A stretch of 24,760 nucleotides of DNA from Tritrichomonas musculus (lineage: Eukaryota > Parabasalia > Tritrichomonadida > Tritrichomonadidae), in contig JAPFFF010000360.1 of assembly GCA_039105265.1 (NCBI GenBank), forward strand, positions 1 to 24,760, in the 5' to 3' direction. Under the pieces are notes generated by a model that had not been told where the DNA came from, did no database searches, and saw nothing but the letters and a program-made list of their open reading frames with translations. Positions 10,254 to 18,620 of the stretch are shown piece after piece. Each line of letters opens with the position of its first letter. The first letter of the stretch is position 1. The position numbers were made by a program, and so were the translations under genes.

Positions 10254-10625
10254 TCTTATATGAATATCAAAATGTTTTTATCCCTAAGAATAGATCCATT
10301 GAAAAACTCGAAAACTATAAGAAAGTTAAAACTTTTGTGAGATCATTAATGAATGTTTATTGAAAAATATATTTATTTCTATCAATAACAATTGTTATCC
10401 TATATATATATATTCCATATCTGTTTGATATAATACAAGAAATTGACTATTTTTCAAATTATAAAAAGGTTTTATCCCTTTCAAAAAATTGTTTTGAATT
10501 ATTTGATGATTAAATATAATTAAAAAAGAAGAATTATTCATTTAAATAATTATATTTTTAAAATCTATATTAAATATCAATATTTTAAAACATATAAATA
10601 TTTATTTTAATAAATATTTTTTTGA
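10254..10625. other. AT-rich intergenic spacer
   Basis: About 370 bp of AT-rich DNA upstream of the minus-strand pseudogene. Apart from that pseudogene's initiator-like motif I see nothing in it. Confidence 0.55.
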
Positions 10626-10790
10626 GATATAGTGTGGAGAGTAAACCGTCTTATTCAAATAAAATTGACAGCAAAAAAAGTTTATGAAACTTTATTTTTT
10701 AATAATAATAATAATAATAATAATAAAGAAATTATGAAAAAATTAGCAGAAGAATATATTTTACCATTTGTTGTTTTTTTCGGACAGTAG
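10626..10790 (+). other. Short open frame with poly-Asn from an AAT microsatellite
   Basis: A frame of about 55 codons begins right after a TGA and ends at TAG 10788-10790. It reads DIVWRVNRLIQIKLTAKKVY, then an eight-Asn run, then MKKLAEEYILPFVVFFGQ. The amino acid mix is more protein-like than the surrounding DNA would give, and the (AAT)n tract at 10701-10726 is in frame as poly-Asn, as is common in trichomonad proteins. No ATG opens it except one inside, at 10735. It could be a fragment of a gene lost to rearrangement, or chance. Confidence 0.3.
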
Positions 10791-10813
10791 TATGGTCAAA
10801 TGAAGGATATGAC

Positions 10814-12235
10814 TTGGTTGGCGTTGAGTGTAGATTGTTGGGTTATGAAGAAAATGTTGTTAAATTTAATGAATTAATTCCAAAGATATCTCGTATTTAT
10901 TTGGATATTTATTTGCCGAAGTCATCAACACCTACTCGATTAACTTTTAAAATCAAACCAGAAATCCTCCATGTATATGGTCAAGCTAATGCTAATGTAG
11001 ACCTCATTGGAGATAAAGATACCATTGAACGTATCGCTTGTTATTGGAAAGATAGCCATATTAACACTGATTCCAGACATATTGAACTATATCTTAGGAA
11101 AAGTATGACTGACCCAATTGAAGAAATAAAATGGAATCCACAAATAAATCCATTCGAATATATCATTAATCAACAATATTATGAAATATATCCTAATCCA
11201 AATGCAGCGACAAACCTCTACACTGATTACAATATATGCTCATCAAAAATCATTACAGCTGATAATATAACAACCATGAGGAGTGATTTAAATGTAGTTG
11301 CTAATAACTTTGATGTTTTATCTCATGATGTAGGTATATTAAGACTTGATGTGAATAAGTTACAAATGGAAATGCTAGAACAACAATATATAACTCAGCA
11401 CCTTCAAGCAGATATGAAATCAGTAAAAATAATGAGTGGAATAACATTAGCATTTACTATAGGAACATTCTTATGGGATGTTGCAGGAACTCTTCTCAGT
11501 GATAAGGGAGTTAATTTAGGTCGAAGGGCAATACATGGTAATGACGATGTTTCCCATTATACATCCTTAGATGATTTATGTAGAGATTATGGAAGTACTA
11601 CACCTCAAAATGTTAGACTCGAAACTGCTGGAACAATTCAAAGGGTTGTAGGAAGTGTAGAAGATTCAGCAACAAGATTAAATGGATATTGGTCTCAGTT
11701 TCGAGAACTACTGAGGGATCTGGATCGTTGGGATGGAAATAATGCAATGGTTGATATTGTGTTTGAACAAATTGGAGATTTAACAAATACAATATATGAA
11801 GAATTTCCCAATGCTATTATGCCAGAATGGCTAAGAAAGTTGTTAAAAGAAAGAGGTATGAGAAGGTCAGTAGTTACACAAAGTGATACCCCTGAACCTG
11901 ATTTAATCCCAAAGGTAATTGAATGGTGTGAAACTGATTACCAAAGACTTGATGACCCAGAGAAATTTGAAGATAATTGGATAAACCCTGAAAAGGCAGT
12001 ATTATCTTTATCTGCTACTGTGGATGTATGTAATAGAATGAGAGAATCAATGAAATTACCAATTGGTATCTTAGCTCATGAATTATTATCAGTCAAAGAG
12101 AAAGCAAATAAGAAGCACCCATTGGATGATATTAATATGGATGAATATATTAAGAAGAGTGAGGTTGAAGAATTATTAAAGGCTTATGATAATAGGATAA
12201 AAGCACTTGAAGCTAAATGCGCTAACATCGAATGA
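10814..12235 (+). CDS. Coiled-coil/hydrophobic-segment protein, tandem paralogue A (possible virus-like relic)
   Basis: A 473-codon frame, related to the next gene along most of its front half. Order: beta-rich segment (~1-110), a strongly conserved block with NPFEYIINQQYYEIYPNPN and KIITADNITTMRSDLN (~112-160), a coiled coil (~155-205), a hydrophobic stretch SGITLAFTIGTFLWDVAGTL (~208-227) that could cross or enter a membrane, a charged C-terminal half, and a last short coiled coil (~445-473). No catalytic motif is seen. The start is uncertain: the frame has no ATG at its front, and the protein looks incomplete against its neighbour (about one break). Composition is less AT-rich than the flanks. 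The layout is like a fibre or surface protein of a virus-like element, but I cannot assign a family; host origin is possible. Confidence 0.55.
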   Translation: MVGVECRLLGYEENVVKFNELIPKISRIYLDIYLPKSSTPTRLTFKIKPEILHVYGQANANVDLIGDKDTIERIACYWKDSHINTDSRHIELYLRKSMTDPIEEIKWNPQINPFEYIINQQYYEIYPNPNAATNLYTDYNICSSKIITADNITTMRSDLNVVANNFDVLSHDVGILRLDVNKLQMEMLEQQYITQHLQADMKSVKIMSGITLAFTIGTFLWDVAGTLLSDKGVNLGRRAIHGNDDVSHYTSLDDLCRDYGSTTPQNVRLETAGTIQRVVGSVEDSATRLNGYWSQFRELLRDLDRWDGNNAMVDIVFEQIGDLTNTIYEEFPNAIMPEWLRKLLKERGMRRSVVTQSDTPEPDLIPKVIEWCETDYQRLDDPEKFEDNWINPEKAVLSLSATVDVCNRMRESMKLPIGILAHELLSVKEKANKKHPLDDINMDEYIKKSEVEELLKAYDNRIKALEAKCANIE

Positions 12236-12254
12236 GAAGTTTTATTTAAATAAA

Positions 12255-14360
12255 ATGAGTGATACTACTACAAGATTTAAAGGAGATATACAGTTTAAGA
12301 TAGGGGATGCTACTCGAAAAGGTAGCCAGTTATTAACCTTGGGTGACTTAGATAACTATGTACAGACAGGTCATATATTTAATGAGGTTGAAGGTTTACC
12401 AGAAGTTGATATTAAAAATAAAAATATACAGTATGTATCATTTGAGTCTTCAACAACAACTTACAATATCCTTAAGTTTGTTAATTTGCCTGAAGACTTC
12501 ATTAATAAGCTCAATGATATAAAAACCCAGACTAATATATTTAAGGTTGTCTTGAGGAAAAATATAGTATATGATACAAGTGGTAATTTAGTTAAGGAGT
12601 TCTACATATATGTTAAGGATGGTAAAGTATACTCTCCTTTGATAACAAAAAGTAGTAATGGATGCAATATAAATAATAGTACCATTATGGGATATATGAA
12701 TATAGCTTTTGATAGTAAACTAGACTTCAACCCATATACCTTGTGGCTGAATGGGGAGTTGAGCATAATGAATGAATATATAACTGATTCTTTACAAACT
12801 GAGAAGGCAATAAAGTGTTCCATAATAAAAGCTGATAATGCATTAAGTTTACGTAAGAGTGATGTACTATACTTATATAAGCCTACATCAACTAGTCAGG
12901 TTGTGATAGATAACAAGAAGTATTGGTTACTCCAATGGAACATAGATACTGGATATACTATACCTAATGACTTAGAGTTTAGGTTTAATGAGTATTGTTT
13001 TGGTAATAAGTGGTTTTTATCATGGGATGGTACAAAATGGGTAGGTGATAACATACAAGGTCATATCAATGATAGATTAGTTAATGGATTAAATAAGGAG
13101 AATGAGTATGGTGAAGATGGTACCTACATACAAGTCAAGAGGAGTGAGAGGAACATGAAACTGATTAATAAGCCTAGTAACTACTCACCTGATAACCTAC
13201 TACATTACATGATTCATGGAGGTAAGTCCAAAACAGACTGTTTTGTAGAATTAAAGACAGGGGAGATAGAACCTTTTTCGAAATATGGTCTAGGCTTCCA
13301 GACAAGTCAAGGAGGTACAAAAGATGGATATGATATAGAAGCAATAAGGTGCTATAAGATGAATAATGCTACTAATAAATTAGAAACTAGTGCTATTGAT
13401 GAACTCTACCTAGATATAACTCTTGAAGGTTCTAAAAATACTAATAGGTTCTCAGTTCGACCTACAGGAAAAGAAGGCAATGGAGGAGACAAGGTATGGT
13501 TGTTCTTACATGGTGTACTTGATTCATGTGAAAAGCTTGAATATACATATGCAGCTTCGACTGCTAATGACTCAAGGGATATTAAGATATATTTAGCTGA
13601 TGAGTATGTTGACCCAATAGATGAGGTTCATTGGGATTCAACTACTAACCCATTCGAGTATATCATTAAGCAGCAATTTTATGAAGTATCCCCAAATCCT
13701 AATGGGGCAATAACCTTATATACTGATTATAATATTACCTCCTCTAAGATAATTACAGCTGATAATATTACTACTATGAGGAGTGATTTAAATTTAGTTA
13801 CCAACAATGTGGATGTTATTAGCTATGATGTTAACGAAATGAACACTGTTATGGAAAGCTTAAAAGGTAGAGTCTCAAGGACTGAACAAGTTACTCAACA
13901 TCTGGAGGATGATGTAGATAATTTGCGTATAGTCTCATGGACAGCATTAGCTTTTGGAGTTGCAGGTACTGCTGGATCAATAGGTTCTATTGGTATGCAG
14001 CTATTTCCAGATGGTATAAACTTTCCTACCATAAAAGGTGGAGGATTCCTTAAAAGATTATTCTCGCATAAGTCAACCAAAGGGATGAGTGATTTGGTTA
14101 GAAATAGCATTAACTTCATGTTAGGTACTACAGCAAGAAGCATAACCAAAGATATAACACCTATAATTACCTGGTGTGAGGAAGAGTATAAGCAACTAGA
14201 TGAACTACCTTTTACTGATGAGAATGACAACCCTGATACAGGAACCTTGACATTAAGTGGTGCTATGGATATCAGCAATATGTTTAGGGATTCACTCAAG
14301 CCTTGTTTCATTAACTTTAATAATTTCATAAAAAAATATTTATTTCTTGTAAATGATTAA
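12255..14360 (+). CDS. Coiled-coil/hydrophobic-segment protein, tandem paralogue B (possible virus-like relic)
   Basis: The frame starts best at ATG 12255 (MSDTTTRFKGDIQFKIGD), 19 nt after the stop of paralogue A, so the two may be a transcription pair or a tandem duplicate. It spans ~701 residues. The first ~370 are beta-rich and have no counterpart in A; residues ~375-600 align with A, including NPFEYIIKQQFYEVSPNPN, KIITADNITTMRSDLN, a coiled coil (~500-555) and a hydrophobic, glycine-rich segment TALAFGVAGTAGSIGSIG (~560-580). A long beta domain, then a trimeric-looking coiled coil, then a membrane-active segment would suit an attachment or penetration protein of a virus-like element; this is inference only. 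Against A it looks incomplete, with about one break. No enzyme motif is visible. Confidence 0.55.
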   Translation: MSDTTTRFKGDIQFKIGDATRKGSQLLTLGDLDNYVQTGHIFNEVEGLPEVDIKNKNIQYVSFESSTTTYNILKFVNLPEDFINKLNDIKTQTNIFKVVLRKNIVYDTSGNLVKEFYIYVKDGKVYSPLITKSSNGCNINNSTIMGYMNIAFDSKLDFNPYTLWLNGELSIMNEYITDSLQTEKAIKCSIIKADNALSLRKSDVLYLYKPTSTSQVVIDNKKYWLLQWNIDTGYTIPNDLEFRFNEYCFGNKWFLSWDGTKWVGDNIQGHINDRLVNGLNKENEYGEDGTYIQVKRSERNMKLINKPSNYSPDNLLHYMIHGGKSKTDCFVELKTGEIEPFSKYGLGFQTSQGGTKDGYDIEAIRCYKMNNATNKLETSAIDELYLDITLEGSKNTNRFSVRPTGKEGNGGDKVWLFLHGVLDSCEKLEYTYAASTANDSRDIKIYLADEYVDPIDEVHWDSTTNPFEYIIKQQFYEVSPNPNGAITLYTDYNITSSKIITADNITTMRSDLNLVTNNVDVISYDVNEMNTVMESLKGRVSRTEQVTQHLEDDVDNLRIVSWTALAFGVAGTAGSIGSIGMQLFPDGINFPTIKGGGFLKRLFSHKSTKGMSDLVRNSINFMLGTTARSITKDITPIITWCEEEYKQLDELPFTDENDNPDTGTLTLSGAMDISNMFRDSLKPCFINFNNFIKKYLFLVND

Positions 14361-14610
14361 TTTTTTACCATTATTTTGTTTTTTTCAAAAAAATCCACAG
14401 ATCGAATTTGATGCATCATATCATAAAAAATATTATAATTTTTCATTTTTATTTTATTTTTATATTTTTTATAAATTTGAGATTATATTGCTACAAATCT
14501 CAAAAAATCAATATTTTTATTCCAAAACGATCAAAATCAATTCAATTAAAATTGAATTATTTTCACTTCAAAACCTACATTTTCACCCAAAACCGACGCC
14601 ACTACAAATA
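14361..14610. other. AT-rich spacer with two hairpins
   Basis: No gene is supported here; the plus-strand open frames at 14353-14674 are Phe/Ile/Tyr/Lys-rich artefacts. It has a perfect 9-bp inverted repeat TTTGAGATT (14476-14484 with 14496-14504) and another, AATTCAATT (14539-14547 with 14550-14558). Confidence 0.5.
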
Positions 14611-15326
14611 TCATTTCAATATATTAAAAATCGAACCTTTTGACACACCAAATAAGCCACCAATTGCTGCATAACCTCTTTTATCTTTTTTTCTTGGGCT
14701 ATATATTAAAGTGAAAACTATTTGTACTTGTTCTTGAAAATTTTTAGCATTTAGAATAGCAAATCTGTGCTCATTAAGAATTACTCGTGCCTCTTCATCT
14801 AAATTATCCCACCCTGCTTTATTAAAGTCAGCAACCTTTTCTTTATAATGATATTTTTCGGCATTGATATCATTTGTTTCTTCTACCAAACTTTCTTCTT
14901 CTTCATAATCACTGTACTGTTCATCATTATTTTCTATGCTTTCTTCGATATCTTTTGCATTTATTTTTTTTGCTGATGTATAATTCAACCAAAGATTTTG
15001 TAATTCTTTGCTTTCTTGCAGCCATGCATTTCAAGCATTCGTCTTTACCTATTTGTATAATGTTGGTTTGATTCTTGGCCTAGCATCCAATACGGGCTTG
15101 GAACAATTTCTTCTTGGGGAAAAGGCAATACACGAGCTCCAGGAGCAATTTCTTGTTCTCTAAAACGAGTGAGATATGACAGAACAAATATCATGAAATC
15201 ATTTTGATCTTCTTCTTCTTTGTTTTGGACTTTATCTTTTCTTGGTCTCACTCTTTTCCTAGGTGTTAATTCCAATTTCCCTTGTCTAGGCTTATGTTTT
15301 GTTTTCTTAATCACTTTAGGAATCAT
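14611..15326 (-). pseudogene. Broken gene with basic N-terminus and HTH-like end
   Basis: Two minus-strand frames lie end to end. The first (15326 to 15045) starts MIPKVIKKTKHKPRQGKLEL, is strongly basic, then reads DQNDFMIFVLSYLTRFREQ and PQEEIVPSPYWMLGQ. The second (14988 to 14611, with coding-like sequence reaching back to about 15040) has an acidic stretch and ends in RGYAAIGGLFGVSKGSIFNI, which looks like a helix-turn-helix. A frame change near 15045 separates them. The coding-like sequence stops soon after the HTH, so a C-terminal part is missing too. A basic tail plus HTH would suit the N-terminal DNA-binding part of a repeat-family or transposase-like protein, but no catalytic domain is left and I cannot name the family. 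Confidence 0.55.
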
Positions 15327-15883
15327 TAATTATATGAAAAACAATACAGATCTATTGATTTTCATTCAAAAACTCTAAATAATTTATTCATAAAAGTTTT
15401 AAAGGTAAATTTTTTTCGCCATAACGATCAAAATAATAATAAACAGTATATTTGCCATATATCTACAGTTTCAAAATGTATAGATGTAATAATAATTGTT
15501 TTTTAGATAATTTTTAGTTAAATTTTAATGTTTCAAACAATTTATCAAAATATAGATCAAAAAATTACATTTTAATAGAGGTACGGGTGCTCACTTCACA
15601 TCAAACTTTTTGAATACTCAAACTTGATTTTATCATTTCATATTACTGATTATTGTTATAGCAGCGTAAATCATTATATTTATGCCAACCAATTGGAATT
15701 TTCAGCTGATATGAAAGAGATGATATTATATTTTAAAATGATCATAATTCATATCCTATTTGTATTATGTAGGAATGAAGCATCAATTCATATTTATTAT
15801 TATTAGTTGTTTATATTTAATTGCATTTCATAAGCCATAACTCAAATGATTAATGAAAAATAACAGAAAAAAATCTATATCAC
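15327..15883. other. AT-rich intergenic DNA
   Basis: About 560 bp between the broken HTH gene and the Mutator-like element. The plus-strand frame 15624-15806 is short and of AT-rich composition; I do not think it is a gene. Nothing else seen. Confidence 0.55.
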
Positions 15884-15891
15884 CAATAATT
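15884..15891. repeat. Left target-site duplication of the MULE
   Basis: CAATAATT directly abuts the left terminal inverted repeat, and the same 8 bases abut the right one at 18070-18077. Counting a shared preceding C (15883 and 18069) the duplication could be 9 bp. Both lengths are normal for Mutator-like elements. Confidence 0.85.
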
Positions 15892-15930
15892 GATAGACTC
15901 CAAAATAGACTATTTTGGATACTTTTTACA
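15892..15930 (+). repeat. Left terminal inverted repeat of the MULE
   Basis: 39 bp starting GATAGACTCCAAAATAGACT; 35 of 39 bases match the reverse complement of 18031-18069, and similarity ends sharply after TTTTTACA. It contains a palindrome CAAAATAG-A-CTATTTTG (15901-15917), which could be the transposase binding site. Confidence 0.85.
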
Positions 15931-16107
15931 CCGGCTGTTTAAGTAGTGAAAAAAAAAAGCAATATATCAAACCAAATAACAATTCAAAATTGTAAGAAAA
16001 AACAATTCACTAATGACCATATATCTTCTCAAAACCACATAAGAACAATATCTTTATGACCAAATATAAATTTAAAAATAAAAAAAGTTAAATGAACTAT
16101 AAATTTA

Positions 16108-17992
16108 ATGTTTGATATTGGATCGCCCAAAGATTTTACTTTTACGACGCAATCAATATTTCGCAGAAATGCTTTTGGCGCAAAGCTTGCTGCAAAGTTC
16201 GATATAACAACTGCATATTCTCCCATTTGGGATTTTATATCATTAGCAATTTTTTTAAACGAGATGGTCGAATATGAACCCGCTAGCGTAAAGCCATTTA
16301 AAAAGGTTGTTTCAGTTTCAGATAAATATTATGAATTTAAGTTTAGGCATTCAATTCTTGGAAATGATTATCAAATCATTATCCACATATTTTACGAAAA
16401 GAATGTCAAAATAAATGTTTCCATAAGTCGGTATGTTATATCAACAAAAGGATGGGAAACTATTGAAAAAAGAAAAGATGTTTTATATTCATTTCAGATT
16501 TCTTTCCCGGTTTTAAGTTTAGGTTCAGATACTATTTTACATTCAAAATCGCTTGCATTTTTAAACAAATATGATTTTAATAATTGCTTTTATTTTTTCG
16601 CTAAAAATTTATCAAATAAAATAATTCCAAAAAATCGTTTTACTTCTTTTTTCTTTGAGTTTTCAGAAATTTTTATTAAACGGCCAAATTTTAATTCAAT
16701 TGTTACAGATAAAAATATTCCCAAATTAGCTAAAATTGATAATAATTCTTATGTATTATGCGGACATTATGTTAGTCCATTTGCTAAATCGATTTTAAAT
16801 CTCGATAATTTTTTAGATGGTATCCAATTAGATTGTACATTTAAAGTAATTGAAAATTATAAAACATGCATTGTTTTAGGTATTTCTCATAATACTGGAA
16901 TTCCTTTAGGATTTTCATTCTCAAAAATTGAAGACGAAAAATTTTATAATTCAATTTTTGAATTTTTCTTAGAAATAACGGATTTTGATCTCTCAAAATT
17001 TACAATAGAATCCGATCAAGGAAAAGGATTAATATCTTCTTGTAACAAGTATGGTTGCACTCATTTAAAATGTCTTAAACATTTTATTACAAGTTTAAAA
17101 AATAAAAAATTCAGTTATGAAGCTGGTCAATTAGTAAAATGCAATTGCCAAAAAGATTATGATTTATTAATTGAACGATACAATAAAATTTTTAAATCAA
17201 TTGAAGACACAAAAGAATTGAATAAATTAGAAAAAATGCTGAATAAAATTGGCCATTCTTTTAAAACAAAAAAAAATTTTAATAGTAGACGATCAGCTTT
17301 GGGAACAAATTTCTATGATAAAACGGATAGACCATAAAATGCCCAGCACCACTAATAACATTGAAAGTAAACATGGTCATTTAAATGAAATGACTCCACG
17401 AAACAATACATTTTTAGGTTCACTTCATAGACTAATTTTATCTATAAACACTCAACTGCATCAGTTTAATAGAAATATGATTCATAATTACAGAAAAGAT
17501 TTGAACGATACAATTAAAAGATCCAAAGATCCTCACATTGTATATAAATACAATTATTATCATTCAAGTTTAAATTCCTGTGAATGTGGAGAGAACATTT
17601 TATATTCAAAAATATTCAGAGTAGATGTGCCTTGTTCACATAGATATTCTCTTGGAGCCACTTTTCTAGATCTCTCAGAAATTGATTTCAATTTAGATAA
17701 TCAGTTCAATGAATTGATTATTGATGTCATCCCTGAAGTGATTGATGATGAAGTCCATGAAATCAATTTGTTAAAAGTTCTTGCTGTTAAAAATATTAAA
17801 AGATTTAGCCATTCAAAAGATAAAGAAGAAATTGAAAAATTTTTTGATGACCATTTTAACTCAGAATTTCAAGAATTTGCTCTTGGTTATCCAATAGAGT
17901 TTTTTGATGTAATATCCAAAGGAATTAAATTCTTTACAGATAAAAAAAATAAAAAAGTAAAAAAATATAAAAAAACATTAATTTATTTTTAG
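16108..17992 (+). pseudogene. MULE transposase, split by a frameshift
   Basis: A DDE/RNase-H-fold transposase that would cut and paste the element. Frame one (16108-17337, 409 codons) has the first Asp in QLDCTFKV (D242), the second in IESDQGKGL (D303) and the Cys-x2-His of KCLKHF (C322, H325), the usual order in Mutator-like transposases. Frame two (17249-17992, 247 codons) has the probable catalytic Glu in TTNNIESKHGHLN (E39) and then a SWIM-like zinc site CECG...VPCSH (C111, C113, C129, H131). The frames overlap at 17249-17337 and differ by +1; a run of nine A at 17268-17276 is the likely slip site. Combined length (~600 residues) is normal for MULEs. A programmed frameshift is possible but less likely than a mutation. 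Confidence 0.85.
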
Positions 17993-18030
17993 ATTTTTTT
18001 AAGAAAAAATTTCTTTTGAAATTTGAATGT

Positions 18031-18069
18031 TGTAAAAAGTATCTAAAATAGTCCATTTTAAAGTCTATC
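18031..18069 (-). repeat. Right terminal inverted repeat of the MULE
   Basis: Inverted partner of 15892-15930 with four differences. It starts 39 bp after the transposase stop at 17992, so the gene fills nearly the whole right half. The direct repeat CAATAATT follows at 18070-18077. Confidence 0.85.
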
Positions 18070-18145
18070 CAATAATTTAATATATTTATGTTTGATTTTC
18101 AAAAACATGTTCATTTATTGTATCATTTGATGCTTGATGATATAA

Positions 18146-18162
18146 CAAAACAAACAAACAAA

Positions 18163-18193
<31 letters not shown>
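18146..18193 (+). repeat. (CAAA)n followed by a run of 30 A
   Basis: Several CAAA units run into 30 consecutive A (18164-18193). It looks like a poly(A)-type or slippage tract and may be the 3' tail of a retroposed sequence, but no retroposon body is recognisable before it: the MULE ends only 77 bp upstream. Confidence 0.7.
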
Positions 18194-18196
<3 letters not shown>

Positions 18197-18620
18197 AAAA
18201 AGTGCTCCACCAATTCAGCTAGGATTCACTCTTTTTATTTGAATTGCTTTTTCGTACGTTAAAAAATAAACCATTCAATTATAAATCTCATCAAAAATGA
18301 TGAAGAAAAATAATATCATTTATCATATTGTCATAAAAGCAGATAATTATATTGAAAGTTTTTAAATATATCATTTAAAATAATTTTTGTATTAATCCAA
18401 TAACAAGGAACGCCACTTTTTGAACTGCGTTCAAAAAGTGTCTAGTACACAGTTTTTTTCTTTTAGAAAAAAGACAATATCTACATAAAAGGCATTCAAA
18501 TAAACAATAATTTAGTCAAAATTTTATTCTAAAATTAGCATAGCATAAAAAACTTTATTAATGCTTTCTGTAAAAAAACTAACAAAAGTTTGTAATTAGC
18601 AAAAACGCGAATCAGCTATT
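18194..18620. other. AT-rich spacer with a 12-bp hairpin
   Basis: No gene. A perfect 12-bp stem CACTTTTTGAAC (18414-18425) pairs with 18429-18440 across the 3-nt loop TGC. Its arm TTCAAAAAGTG is the same 11-mer that ends the MITE-like element at 5039-5049. Confidence 0.6.

Larger units (their letters stand above)
15892..18069 (+). mobile_element. Mutator-like (MULE) DNA transposon, 2178 bp
   Basis: A full-length element is bounded by 39-bp inverted ends and an 8-9 bp direct repeat of the target, CAATAATT, and carries one transposase gene on the plus strand. Its ends begin GATAGACT. The two ends differ at 4 of 39 positions, all C/T or A/G differences, so the insertion is not brand new but the target duplication is still exact. 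The transposase is split by one frameshift, so this copy is probably non-autonomous now. Confidence 0.85.

Noticed and set aside
12207-12254. Upstream extension of paralogue B
   Set aside because: The stretch before ATG 12255 begins with TTG and overlaps the end of paralogue A; the ATG followed by MSDTTTRF is the more natural start.
14353-14674. Overlapping plus-strand frames in the AT-rich spacer
   Set aside because: Composition artefacts (Phe/Ile/Tyr/Lys-rich) that partly overlap the opposite-strand broken HTH gene.
15624-15806. A 60-codon plus-strand frame
   Set aside because: Short, no motif, ordinary AT-rich composition, no initiator-like element close to its ATG.
18146-18193. Poly(A) tract as the tail of a LINE or SINE
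   Set aside because: No retroposon body or flanking target duplication can be seen; the MULE boundary lies 77 bp upstream, leaving no room for one.
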